A DNA stretch of 64,000 nt from CALOCN01 sp942491735 (GTDB lineage: Bacteria > Eisenbacteria > RBG-16-71-46 > JABDJR01), in assembly GCA_942491735.1 (NCBI GenBank), contig CALOCN010000014.1, positions 992,001 through 1,056,000 of the forward strand, written 5' to 3'. The notes beneath the pieces were generated by a model. That model had not been told where the DNA came from. It saw only the letters and a list, made by a program, of their open reading frames with translations, and did not search any database. Made by a program: the position numbers and the translations under genes. The first letter of the stretch is position 1. Each line of letters starts with the position of its first letter. Positions 1-9,060 of the stretch are shown piece after piece.

Positions 1-2884
1 CTTCCTGCCGGGTGAAGAATTCCTGCTGTCCCTCCTCGGCCGAATAGCCGTAGGGGAGTTCCAGGCCGGCCAGCGTCTGCTTGATATAGGCGCGACGCAT
101 CTTGTCCGTGCCCACGTACTCCCAGCTCAGGCTGACCGTGTAGCGCTGGTTCTCCCGGATGACCGACCCCTTCACCGGCACCGTCTCCAGCTGGACGAGG
201 TCACCCAGACGAACCTGGTCGCCGTTGGGCGCGGCCAGGGTCTTCCCCGCGATGTCCGAGTACTGGATGGTCTCCGAGTCGTGGAAGGCGAGCTGCACCC
301 GCTCCTCCTCGCCGGAGAGCAGCATGGTCCAGGGGGAGTCCACGCCCAGCAGACGCCGCAGGTAGCCGACCACCTCCATCACGCTCAGGTTGTGCTCGAC
401 CAGCTTGTCCCGGTCGATGTTGATGAGGGTCTCCTCCAGGAAGGCGCGATCGAAGCGTGCCCCGCTGGTGATCCGCGGGTTGCGGACCCGGCGGTTGCGG
501 CTCATCCGCTTGAGCGCCTCGTCGGCGATCTCGTTCAGCTTCCTCGAGTTGTAGCCGGAGATCTTGACCAGCGAGTTGAGCGCGCTGCCGCTGAACGGTC
601 CCTTGAAGTAGGGGGAGTCCGAGAAGCCACGGATGAAGATGGAGGACCCGCCGGTCACGTCCGCCTGTTCCTCCAGGGCGTACCGCGACTGGATGGGGAA
701 GTTGGTCTCCAGGACCTTGTCGTCCTCGAAGGTCACCCGGATGAAGGCGCGGTTGTCGATGGTCGTGGCCTGCATCCGCGCACCCTCCGGGATGGGGGTG
801 ATCGAATCCTCGAACCGGGCCAGGGTTTCCGAGGTCACCGCGATATCGGTCCCGGCCGGCATCTCCAGATAGAGGAACAGCTCCTGGGCATCCGGGAAAC
901 GCCAGAAGCCTCCCTTGAGCACCTTGTCGCCGTACACCTCGCCGACCTTGTCGTAGGGGAGCCAGGACGCCTTTTCCTCGATGGCCTTGGCCACCTCCAC
1001 CGAGTCCGTGGTCACCGAGACCCCCCGGCTAAACAGGGCACGGGCGAACTGGACGGGACCGGCCGAGGGCGGGGAGGCTTCGGAAAGGGAGTCCGCGGCC
1101 GCCGCGACGTCGGCGGAGTCGGCCGCCGTCGCTTCACCCAACCCGAAGACGGGATACTTCCAGGTCTCGGGGAGCGGAGGGATGCCGGCCCACAGCACGA
1201 GGGCCAGGACGGGGGGGAGCACGATCCACCAGGCCCGCTGGGTACCCATGATGACGCGGTCGAACCAGCCCGGCTTCTCGCTCAGGTAATCCGCGGTGTC
1301 CTCGACATAGCTTTCGATGCTCTCCGGGTCCGTTCCCACCTTGTCCAGACCGGTCTTGCGCTTGGCCACCGACTGGGCCCAGGTCTGGTTGAGGACCACC
1401 GGGAGCCAGCCGAAGGCGACGAACAGGGAGGCCAGCATGGCCGTGGCCACCGAGACGGCGAGCGGAACGTAGTACAGGGCAAGACGACCCGAGAGAAAGA
1501 TGAACGAGATGAAGGCCACGATGGTGGTCATGGTGGTGGCGAGGATGGGGAAGGTGACCTCGCGGGTTCCTTCGACCACGGTCCGCCTGGCCACCTGGAT
1601 CCGGGCCTTGGCCGAGAGCCCGGCCTCCTCGGCCCGTTCCAGCCCCTTGATGCGACGGTGGATGGAGTCCAGGACCAGGATGCTGTTGTCGAGAATCATC
1701 CCGAAGCAGACGGTCAGTCCGGAGATGGTGATGAAGTTCACCGAGATCTTGAAGAAGTAGAAGAGGCTGAGCGAGATGACGATGGAAAAGAGGATGGAGG
1801 TGATCACCACCGCGGTGAGGCGGATCTGGCGCAGGCTGATGGCCAGCAGCACGAAGAGCACGGCGAGGATGGCCAGGGAACGGTAGATCAGCTCGACCAG
1901 CTTCTCCCGCAGATCGTCCCCCTGATCGCTGTCGACATGGAAGCTGGCCGCGAAGGGGAGACCGGCTTCGATCTCCGGGAGCGCATCCCTCAGGTTGCCG
2001 CTCACCGAGATGGTGTTGGCACCGCTCCGCTTGTCCGCGGCCACCTGGACCACGTTGTTGCCGTTGGCCCGGACAAAGAAGTCCGGATCCTCGAAGCTCT
2101 CCTCCACCCGTCCCAGCATGGACAGGCTGTAGGTGCGACCGCCCCGTCGCGCGATGACCGAGGTGGCGAGCCGGTTGACGTCGATGGGATCGCGCAGGGC
2201 GAGCAGCTTCTCCAGGCCCTCGGCGCGCATGACCCCCGCTCCGGTCAGCTCGTCCAGCTGATCCAGCGATCCGAACACCTCGTCGGCGGTGATGCCGTAG
2301 AGCTCCAGTTTCTTGCGGTCCAGGATGATCTTGACCAGGGGGCGTGCCCCGCCCTGCACGCGCGCGTCGGCGATGCCCTCCACGGCAAGGATCTGGGGCA
2401 GGATCCAGCGCTCGGCCTGGTCCCGCAGCTCGTTGGGGGGGAGCTCGGACTCGATGGAGAAGGTGAAGAAGTCCTCGGTGTCGAACTCCTCCGGTACGAA
2501 CGAGAAGACCTGGGGTTCGCCCGCATTGAGGGGGAGTTCGCGGCGCACCGCGGAAAGCTGCTCGTTGAGTTCCAGGCGGGCGAAGTCGAGGTCGGTGCCC
2601 CGCTTGAACTCGACCTCCACGTTGGAACGTCCGGGGCGACTGGTCGACTTCACTTCCTCGACCCCGTGGACGTTACGCACCGCTTCCTCGATGGGCAGGG
2701 TGATGGAGCGCTGGATCGACTTGGGAGAGGCGCCGTTCCACTGGGTGGAGATGGTCAGGCTCGGCAGATCGACATCGGGGATGGCTTCGATCTGGAGCTT
2801 GGGCAACGCGTAGATTCCGGTGACCACGAACGCGGTGAAGAGCATCCAGGTCGCTACGGGGTGTTTGAGAAAACTACCGGTCAT
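1..2884 (-). CDS. RND efflux pump permease (AcrB/MdtC-like), 3' end cut by window edge
   Basis: This is an inner-membrane RND permease; about 961 codons are visible and the C-terminus lies left of the window. The start codon sits in an ATGA overlap with the stop of the upstream pump, so the two are translationally coupled. The protein begins MTGSFLKHPVATWMLFTAF and has the usual layout: TM1, a porter domain with the LPIEEAVRNV-type motif, and a TM2-TM6 block containing D399-N400 in TM4. That position is Asp-Asp in AcrB. A second large periplasmic loop follows. It is the third gene of an adaptor-RND-RND operon, the arrangement of mdtABC, where two different pumps share one adaptor. No outer-membrane factor is seen beside it. 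The substrate is unknown. Confidence 0.9.
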   Translation of the reverse strand, partial: MTGSFLKHPVATWMLFTAFVVTGIYALPKLQIEAIPDVDLPSLTISTQWNGASPKSIQRSITLPIEEAVRNVHGVEEVKSTSRPGRSNVEVEFKRGTDLDFARLELNEQLSAVRRELPLNAGEPQVFSFVPEEFDTEDFFTFSIESELPPNELRDQAERWILPQILAVEGIADARVQGGARPLVKIILDRKKLELYGITADEVFGSLDQLDELTGAGVMRAEGLEKLLALRDPIDVNRLATSVIARRGGRTYSLSMLGRVEESFEDPDFFVRANGNNVVQVAADKRSGANTISVSGNLRDALPEIEAGLPFAASFHVDSDQGDDLREKLVELIYRSLAILAVLFVLLAISLRQIRLTAVVITSILFSIVISLSLFYFFKISVNFITISGLTVCFGMILDNSILVLDSIHRRIKGLERAEEAGLSAKARIQVARRTVVEGTREVTFPILATTMTTIVAFISFIFLSGRLALYYVPLAVSVATAMLASLFVAFGWLPVVLNQTWAQSVAKRKTGLDKVGTDPESIESYVEDTADYLSEKPGWFDRVIMGTQRAWWIVLPPVLALVLWAGIPPLPETWKYPVFGLGEATAADSADVAAAADSLSEASPPSAGPVQFARALFSRGVSVTTDSVEVAKAIEEKASWLPYDKVGEVYGDKVLKGGFWRFPDAQELFLYLEMPAGTDIAVTSETLARFEDSITPIPEGARMQATTIDNRAFIRVTFEDDKVLETNFPIQSRYALEEQADVTGGSSIFIRGFSDSPYFKGPFSGSALNSLVKISGYNSRKLNEIADEALKRMSRNRRVRNPRITSGARFDRAFLEETLINIDRDKLVEHNLSVMEVVGYLRRLLGVDSPWTMLLSGEEERVQLAFHDSETIQYSDIAGKTLAAPNGDQVRLGDLVQLETVPVKGSVIRENQRYTVSLSWEYVGTDKMRRAYIKQTLAGLELPYGYSAEEGQQEFFTRQE

Positions 2885-5800
2885 GCCGCCTCCTCGGCCG
2901 AGGGAGCCTCACGACGGTTGCGATGGGCCAGCTTGTACAGGATGGGGGTGTAGAAAAGGGTCAGCACCGTGGTCAGGGCGAGCCCGCCGATGATGGTCAC
3001 GGCAAGCGGACGCTGGAGCTGTTCGCCGCTTCCCAGCCCGATCGCCATGGGAAGCATGGCCAGGATCGTGGTGACGCTGGTCATGACGATGGGGCGGAAC
3101 CGCAGCGCTCCCGCCTCGAGAATGGCCGACTCCAGATCCAGGCCGTCCTCACGCAGCCGGCGGATGGTGTCCACCTTGACGATCGCGTCGTTGACCGCGA
3201 TACCCAGTAACGCGAGGGCGCCGATGATGGAGAGGATGTTGATGGTGTTCCCGGTGACGCCGATGGCCACCAGCGCCCCGGCCAGGCCGATCGGGATGAC
3301 CGCGGCGATGAGGAGGGGATCCAGGAACGATTCGAACTGCGCGGCGAGGATCATGTAGACCAGGAGCACGGCGAGGACCATGGCCCAGCCCAGGTCGCGA
3401 AAACTCTTGTTCATGGCCTGTCGTTCACCGGCCTGCACCAGCATCACGTCCCCCGGTGCGATCTCCCGGGCGACCAGCATGGCCTCTTCCCACACCGCGT
3501 CGATGGAGCGGCCACGCACATCCCCGGTGACCATGATCATGCGCCGCTGATCGCGACGAACGAGCTCCCGGACCGGGCGCTCCTCCTTCATCTCGATGAA
3601 GGAACGGAAGGGAACCGAACGGCCTCCCGCCACCTGGATGGGGGTGGAGAGCATGGCCTCGAGGTCCTTGCGCTCCACTTCCGCGAACCGGACCGAGACG
3701 TCGATGCGCTGCTCCACCTCGTTGAAGGTGGTGGCCTCCACCCCCGCGGTGCGGTTCTTGAGCTCGCGGGCCAACACGTCGGGATCCAGGCCGCTGCGCA
3801 GGATCTCGTCCCGCTTGAGCGACATGACCACGTTGGGCGTACCCAGGACGCGATCCACCTGGAGGTCATGGAGCCCGTCGATCCCCCGCAGGGCTTCCAG
3901 CAGGTCGTCGGCGGCGGCGATGGCCACTCCGGCGTCCTCCGACACCACCCCCAGGCTGAAGGCGGCTTCTCCGGTGGAGAGGATCTCCGAGAGCCCCACC
4001 CCTTCTTCCCGGAACGTGTACCCGATGTCCGGTAGGGCATCGAGTTCGCGGCTCAGCTCGTCCTGGAGCCGGAGACCCTCCTTGAAGGAGTCCCGACCCG
4101 GTTCCAGGATGATCCGCAGCCGCGAGGTGTTGGGGGCGGTGTAGTCCTGAAGCGCGGCCAGGGTGCGCTCGGTCTGTCCCACCTGGGAGAACACGGTGCG
4201 AACCGCCGGGTCCTCCTCGATCCGCGCGGCCAGGCGCCGGGTCACGCTCAGGTTCTCCGCGAGCGGGGTTCCGGCCGGCAGTTCCAGGTCCAACCGGAGA
4301 TCGCCGGTGGAGCGCTCCGGCATGAAACTCCGGGGCAGCAGGGTGCCCATTCCCAGGGCCAGACCCAGACCGGCCAGGAGCGGCAACAGCATGAGCCGGG
4401 GGCGGGCCAAGGCACGCAGGAGGAGGGCGTGGTACCCGGCCAGCACCGACTGGAACATGCGGTCGGTGACCCGGAAGATGCCCGACGGCTCGTGCTTGGC
4501 CCCTCGTAGGAGCCGGGCCGAGAGCATGGGCTGCATGAGGAGAGCCACCGCGATGGAGACCAGGAGAGCAAAGGTGACGGTGAGCGCCTGGTCACGGAAG
4601 AAGGCGCCGGCGATCCCGGGAACGTAGACCACCGGGAAGAACACCGCGACCGTGGTCAGGGTGGCGGCGATGACCGGGCGGGCCATCTCGCTGGTTCCGG
4701 CGGCGGCGGCCGCGGCCGCTTCGCGTTTCTTGGGCTTGGAGCCGGGGTTCTTGAGCTCATCCTGGCGGAAATGCCGGTTGATGTTCTCCATGACCACGAT
4801 GGCGTTGTCGACCAGCATCCCCGCGGCGAGGGAGAGTCCGCCCAGGCTCATGAGGTTGAGCTTCACGTCGCCGAAGTAGAGGGCGGCGAAGGTGATGAAG
4901 ATGGAAATGGGAATGGAGATGCCCACCACGATGGGCGCCCGCGCGTTCCCGAGAAAGAGGAAGAGGACCAGGAAGGCGAGCACCGCGCCCACCACGAGGG
5001 ACTGCACCAGTCCGCTGAAGGACGCCTTGACGAACTCGGCGTCGCGGTAGATGAACTCGTAGCGGAAATCGCCGTAGTCCTGGTTGAGGACCCCCAGGGC
5101 CACGTCCACTTCCTTGGAGACCTGGATGGTGTTGGCGTCCGGCTCCTTGTAGACCAGCAGCGAGACCACGGAGCGGTCCCCGACCAGGGTCGCCCCCTCC
5201 GGTTCCTTGGTCGTGTCCACCACCCGTGCCACATCCGAGATCCGCACCGGAGCCTTGCCCTGGCGAACGATGTCCGTTCGCATGATGTCTTCCAGGGTTT
5301 CGTACTCCCCGTTGATGCGCAGGCTCAGGTGGAGAGGGCCCTGCTTGATCTTCCCGCCGGGGAAGGAAATGTTGCTGCGGGCCAGGGCACCGCGCATGTC
5401 CTCCAGGGTGATGCCGTACATGGCCAGTTTCGTGGGGTCCGGCCGCACGAGGATCTCGCGGTCCGCGCCGCCGACCACTTCGGCCTGACTGATGCCGTCG
5501 ACCTGTTCCAGGGCCGGCTTCACCACCTCGCGCGCGAACTCGGTCAGGAACTCGATCTCTTCCGGGTCCCCTTCCAGGACCAGGATGGTGATGGGGCGGG
5601 AGGTGGGATCCCAGCGGAGAATGGTGGGCCGATCGGCGTCCTCGGGGAAGTCCTGCCGGAATGCCACCCGGTCCACCGCTTCGCGCAGGTGCAGGTTGGC
5701 GAAGTCCATCTCCGTGCCCCACTCGTACTCGACGGTCAGGGTGGAGATGCCCTCGCGGGTGCGGGAGGTGACCCGGCGCACCTTGTTGAGGGCGGTGACC

Positions 5801-6003
5801 ACCTCTTCCAGCGGCTGGGTGACCAGACGTTCGAGGTCGGTGGCGGGGATGTCCTCGTAGGTGGTGACCACGGTCAGCCGTGGATAGGTGATGGAGGGAA
5901 GGAGGTCGACCGGGAGCTTCTTGTAGCTGATGATCCCGATCAGCACGAGGCCCAGGAACAACATGCTGATCGCGATCGGACGCTGGATCGCGGTGCGGAG
6001 CAT
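2881..6003 (-). CDS. RND efflux pump permease (AcrB/MdtB-like)
   Basis: A full-length RND permease of 1040 residues, the usual size for the hydrophobe/amphiphile efflux class. TM1 is near residues 10-30, followed by the porter motif LPVDLLPSITYP. The TM4 motif LVDNAIVVMENI places D399-N400 where AcrB has D407-D408, so the second Asp is Asn. TM10 reads GIAVNDAIVKVD, with Asn where AcrB has its relay Lys. The ATG overlaps the adaptor stop by one base (TGATG) and its own stop overlaps the next pump's ATG, giving a tight three-gene operon. It probably exports organic toxicants or drugs by proton antiport; the substrate cannot be read from sequence. Confidence 0.93.
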   Translation of the reverse strand: MLRTAIQRPIAISMLFLGLVLIGIISYKKLPVDLLPSITYPRLTVVTTYEDIPATDLERLVTQPLEEVVTALNKVRRVTSRTREGISTLTVEYEWGTEMDFANLHLREAVDRVAFRQDFPEDADRPTILRWDPTSRPITILVLEGDPEEIEFLTEFAREVVKPALEQVDGISQAEVVGGADREILVRPDPTKLAMYGITLEDMRGALARSNISFPGGKIKQGPLHLSLRINGEYETLEDIMRTDIVRQGKAPVRISDVARVVDTTKEPEGATLVGDRSVVSLLVYKEPDANTIQVSKEVDVALGVLNQDYGDFRYEFIYRDAEFVKASFSGLVQSLVVGAVLAFLVLFLFLGNARAPIVVGISIPISIFITFAALYFGDVKLNLMSLGGLSLAAGMLVDNAIVVMENINRHFRQDELKNPGSKPKKREAAAAAAAGTSEMARPVIAATLTTVAVFFPVVYVPGIAGAFFRDQALTVTFALLVSIAVALLMQPMLSARLLRGAKHEPSGIFRVTDRMFQSVLAGYHALLLRALARPRLMLLPLLAGLGLALGMGTLLPRSFMPERSTGDLRLDLELPAGTPLAENLSVTRRLAARIEEDPAVRTVFSQVGQTERTLAALQDYTAPNTSRLRIILEPGRDSFKEGLRLQDELSRELDALPDIGYTFREEGVGLSEILSTGEAAFSLGVVSEDAGVAIAAADDLLEALRGIDGLHDLQVDRVLGTPNVVMSLKRDEILRSGLDPDVLARELKNRTAGVEATTFNEVEQRIDVSVRFAEVERKDLEAMLSTPIQVAGGRSVPFRSFIEMKEERPVRELVRRDQRRMIMVTGDVRGRSIDAVWEEAMLVAREIAPGDVMLVQAGERQAMNKSFRDLGWAMVLAVLLVYMILAAQFESFLDPLLIAAVIPIGLAGALVAIGVTGNTINILSIIGALALLGIAVNDAIVKVDTIRRLREDGLDLESAILEAGALRFRPIVMTSVTTILAMLPMAIGLGSGEQLQRPLAVTIIGGLALTTVLTLFYTPILYKLAHRNRREAPSAEEAA

Positions 6004-7355
6004 CAGTTGTCCGCCGCGTTCTGGGCCCAGAGCGGCAACGGGGTCACCACGTCACGCACCTTGACCTTGGCCTGGTGGGTGAGGGTGAGGTGGTCCGAGA
6101 CCACGACCATTGTCCCCGGATCCAGGGGCCCTCCCTGCAGCACACGTTCGATCTCCACGAACCGGTCGTTGGCCAGGCCCAGCCGGACGTAGACCCATTC
6201 CGCCCGGTCCTCGGTGACCTTGAAGAGCATGGGGCGTCCGTCCCGGGTGAGAATCGCTTCGCGCGGGACGAGCAGCTTGTCCCGATGGATCTCCCCGGCA
6301 ATCGCGGTGCGGGCATACATTCCGGGGCGAATCCGCCCCCCCTCGCTCTCGAACCGCATGAGCACTTCGCAGGTGCGGCTGTCCGTGTCGATCTCCGGGC
6401 TGATGACGTCGATCCGGACCAGCAGGGTATCGCGGACCGCGGGTACTTCCAGGAGCGCCGGCCGCCCCGTCTCCAGACCGACGAGGTCGGACTCGAGAAC
6501 CGCGACCACCGCCTCGATGTTCTGATTGTCGACCACGTCGCAGATCCGGGCATTGGCGCTGACCCGCTCTCCCGAGGCCACCCCGATCCCGGTGACCACC
6601 CCGGAGAAGGGGGCGGTGACCAGGGTATGCTCGAGGTTGAGCTCGGCCCGCTCCACGTCGGCCCGGGCCTGGGCCAGACCGCTGCGCACGGCAAGCAGTT
6701 CCTCGCGATAGGCCCCGGCCTGCACGGCCTTCACCTGGAGATCCAGCACCTGCCGGTCATGCTCGTCCTTGGTGATGGCCCGTTTGGCCAGCTGCTTGTC
6801 CAGCTCGGCGATCTCGCCCTCGAGCTGGGTGACCGCCTCCGGGTTGGCCTTGCCGCGACCGTCCACGGCGAGCTTGCCGACCGCTTCCAGGTAGCGCGAC
6901 CGGGCCTCGGTGAGCGCGATCTGGTAGTCGCGATCATCCACCTTGACCAGGGCCTGCCCCCGTTTCACCCGCTGCCCCTCCTCGACATAGAGGCGCTCGA
7001 TCCGGCCCGCGATCTCCGTGGTGACCTCCGCCTGGTTGCGGGCACGAATGGTGCCCTCGGCAACCACCGGAATGATCAGGTCGCCGCGGGACACCTCGGA
7101 GACGTTGACCGTGGTGGCCTTCTCCCGCTTGGGCTTCTTGGGTTTCTTGGGGTCCTCGTCGTCCTCGTCTTCCTCTTCGTCTTCATCACCGTCCGCGTCC
7201 CCGCTGTCGTCATCGGCATCCGCGTTGGCAAGATCACCCGTGGAGCTGGAGTCCGCGTCCGCGGATCCCGGCTCATCCCCCTGCCCGCAACCGGCGAGCA
7301 GGGGGAGGCCGAAGACGACCAAGAGGGTGAGGAACAGGGCAAGTATCCGTCGCAT
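6003..7355 (-). CDS. RND periplasmic adaptor lipoprotein (HlyD/AcrA family)
   Basis: A membrane-fusion adaptor of 450 residues that bridges an RND pump to an outer-membrane channel. The N-terminus is a lipoprotein signal with lipobox LAGC (Cys23). An unusual very acidic stretch (about residues 30-65, mostly Asp/Glu/Ser) and a Lys-rich segment form a long low-complexity linker. The barrel-sandwich half-motifs flank a helical hairpin (about 130-235), and the beta-barrel and membrane-proximal domains complete the AcrA layout. It is the first gene of the operon and feeds two RND genes. The acidic tether may hold the adaptor away from the membrane lipid anchor; that is inference. Confidence 0.93.
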   Translation of the reverse strand: MRRILALFLTLLVVFGLPLLAGCGQGDEPGSADADSSSTGDLANADADDDSGDADGDEDEEEDEDDEDPKKPKKPKREKATTVNVSEVSRGDLIIPVVAEGTIRARNQAEVTTEIAGRIERLYVEEGQRVKRGQALVKVDDRDYQIALTEARSRYLEAVGKLAVDGRGKANPEAVTQLEGEIAELDKQLAKRAITKDEHDRQVLDLQVKAVQAGAYREELLAVRSGLAQARADVERAELNLEHTLVTAPFSGVVTGIGVASGERVSANARICDVVDNQNIEAVVAVLESDLVGLETGRPALLEVPAVRDTLLVRIDVISPEIDTDSRTCEVLMRFESEGGRIRPGMYARTAIAGEIHRDKLLVPREAILTRDGRPMLFKVTEDRAEWVYVRLGLANDRFVEIERVLQGGPLDPGTMVVVSDHLTLTHQAKVKVRDVVTPLPLWAQNAADN

Positions 7356-7391
7356 GAGCGCAGTTTTCCTCTCAGCGTGAAGGCGGCGGGT

Positions 7392-8678
7392 CTACTCTTC
7401 GCCGGCCCCGAGTTCCGGGAGATCGAGCTCGTAGCAGATGACCGACATGGGCTCCGCCTCCTCGCCGTCGTCCTCGTCGTCGGTCCCGCCGCCCTGCATG
7501 GCCATGGCCGCCTGCAGGAAGTCCGTGACCACGAAGAGCTTGTCGTCGACAAAGAAGTACCCGTCGTTCTGGGGATCGCCCTGCCCGTTGAGGGTGACCT
7601 GGGCGGTGAACCGGCCGTCCTTGTCGTACACGTCGAACACACCCACCGAGCCGTCGGGCTGCCGGTTGGTGCCGTAGCTGGACAGCACCCAAAGCGAGCC
7701 ATCCTTGCGCGGATAGATGTTCTGGATGTCCTTCCAGTAGTCCTCGACCTCGATGGTCGAGTTGGGAGCGTTGCGGGTAAACGCCTCGTAGATCGCCTTG
7801 ACCTCGGCCACTTCCTCCGGTGTCCGGGTGAGGCGCTCGTACTCGCGCTCGATGACGTGCTGCAGCTTGCCGTCCGGTCCCCACACGTTGATGGTGTAGT
7901 CCGCATGGACCGGCGCGGCGAAAATGCGCCCGTCCGGGCCGATGCTCCACCGGCGATCGAACGTGTCCCAGACCTCCTCGGAGATGACCGGGTTGGCGAA
8001 TACCCAGAGCCGCTCTTCCTCGAGCAGGGTGGCGAGGATGGTGCCCTCGTTGTCGATGCAGGCCAGGTAATTCCCCTGGGTCATCTTGTCCTGCTCGAAC
8101 TTGTTGTGCATGAACGCCACCACGAGGTGCTTGCCCTCGTGGTTCGCGTTGGCGCCGCGCAGGAAGACCTGGCCCTCCATCTGGGGCAGGGCGTGTTCGC
8201 CGGCCGGCTCGCCGTCCGTGTTCAGGAGCACGAGACGCCCGGGGGCGGTCTGCACCACGCCCACCGTGTTGTCGTCCATGATGAACATACCGGCGGGCTG
8301 ACGGAATTCGCCGGGCCCCTCGCCGTCGCGACCGATGGTGTTCACCCAACCGCCGTCGCCGTCGAAGATCTTGACCTCCGAGAGCTGGCTGTCCAGCAGG
8401 TAGATGTTGCCGTCGCTGTCCGACTGCACCGAGGTGATGACGCCGAAGAACTCGTTCTCGTCGTCGGTGTCGCCACCCAGACGCCAGAGCTCCTTGAGCT
8501 CCGCGGTGACGGGGGGATTGATCGGCTTGGTGGGGTTCTTGACGTGGGCTACTCCGGCCTCATCGGTGGTCGTCGTGCCGGCCCAATCGCCGGCGACGGC
8601 CAATCCGGAAAGGGACACAACGAGGGCCAGGGCCAAGCCCAGGACTCGTACGGAACGGGGGGGAGCACTAACTCGCAT
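7392..8678 (-). CDS. secreted six-bladed beta-propeller protein
   Basis: An exported protein of about 428 residues. I chose the ATG at 8678 because GGAGGA lies 8-11 bases upstream and a clean signal peptide follows (MRVSAPPRSVRVLGLALALV, ending near AVAGD). Blade-like repeats of the DSDGNIYLLD and GRDGEGPGEFRQP kind mark it as a member of the 6-bladed beta-propeller / NHL-like family, known mainly from secreted proteins of unknown function. It is paralogous to the protein at 9061-10299: both share LWRLGGD/VWRLGGD, EFFGV, NIYLLD and IGR-GEGPGEFR segments. The C-terminus is acidic (PELGAGEE). No catalytic motif is visible. It starts 37 bp after the adaptor gene's start region and is probably transcribed separately from it. 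Confidence 0.85.
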   Translation of the reverse strand: MRVSAPPRSVRVLGLALALVVSLSGLAVAGDWAGTTTTDEAGVAHVKNPTKPINPPVTAELKELWRLGGDTDDENEFFGVITSVQSDSDGNIYLLDSQLSEVKIFDGDGGWVNTIGRDGEGPGEFRQPAGMFIMDDNTVGVVQTAPGRLVLLNTDGEPAGEHALPQMEGQVFLRGANANHEGKHLVVAFMHNKFEQDKMTQGNYLACIDNEGTILATLLEEERLWVFANPVISEEVWDTFDRRWSIGPDGRIFAAPVHADYTINVWGPDGKLQHVIEREYERLTRTPEEVAEVKAIYEAFTRNAPNSTIEVEDYWKDIQNIYPRKDGSLWVLSSYGTNRQPDGSVGVFDVYDKDGRFTAQVTLNGQGDPQNDGYFFVDDKLFVVTDFLQAAMAMQGGGTDDEDDGEEAEPMSVICYELDLPELGAGEE

Positions 8679-9060
8679 GGACGCATTCCTCCTCTGCAGG
8701 GTGACCCCGAAATGGGATCTCAAACGACATGCCTATCCGGGCGGGCCGAGGCCGGACCGTGGCGTAATTCGCGCGCGCCCGAGGGCGCTGCGCCTATCAT
8801 CGTGGCGGGATGTGTGGCGTCGAGGATTTCGTTGAAGTGTAGAGCCGAGGCTGCGAAGACGGGTGATGTTGGCAACGTCCTCGCAGTCGGAAGAGCTTAC
8901 CGTGTAGGGGTTTGTAAGACAAGGTCCGCGTCGAGGTTCGCCGACCAGCGGTCCCTTGGTCCCCGGGCACGCCAGGGGGACCCTGAGGGTAATTCGTTAT
9001 CCGAGTGTCGGTTGGCTCGTGAGGCGTCCCAGGGCGCTGTCCGACGACCGGTTGGGGGAG
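8679..9060. other. intergenic region, 382 bp, no gene seen
   Basis: No credible coding sequence on either strand. It separates the two paralogous propeller genes, and the only thing I can place in it is a possible minus-strand promoter for the downstream propeller (8894-8922). Confidence 0.6.
8894..8922 (-). promoter_or_regulatory. possible sigma70-type promoter for the 7392-8678 gene
   Basis: On the minus strand TTGTCT (8917-8922) and TAAGCT (8894-8899) are separated by 17 bp. The match is moderate and rests on spacing as much as sequence; it lies about 215 bp upstream of the start codon. Confidence 0.3.

Noticed and set aside
281..2953. 890-codon plus-strand open frame
   Set aside because: It is antisense to the RND gene; its Gly/Asp/His/Gln-rich composition is that of a shadow frame in GC-rich DNA.
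4771..6192. 473-codon plus-strand open frame
   Set aside because: Antisense shadow of the RND pump, with no signal, domain or ribosome site.
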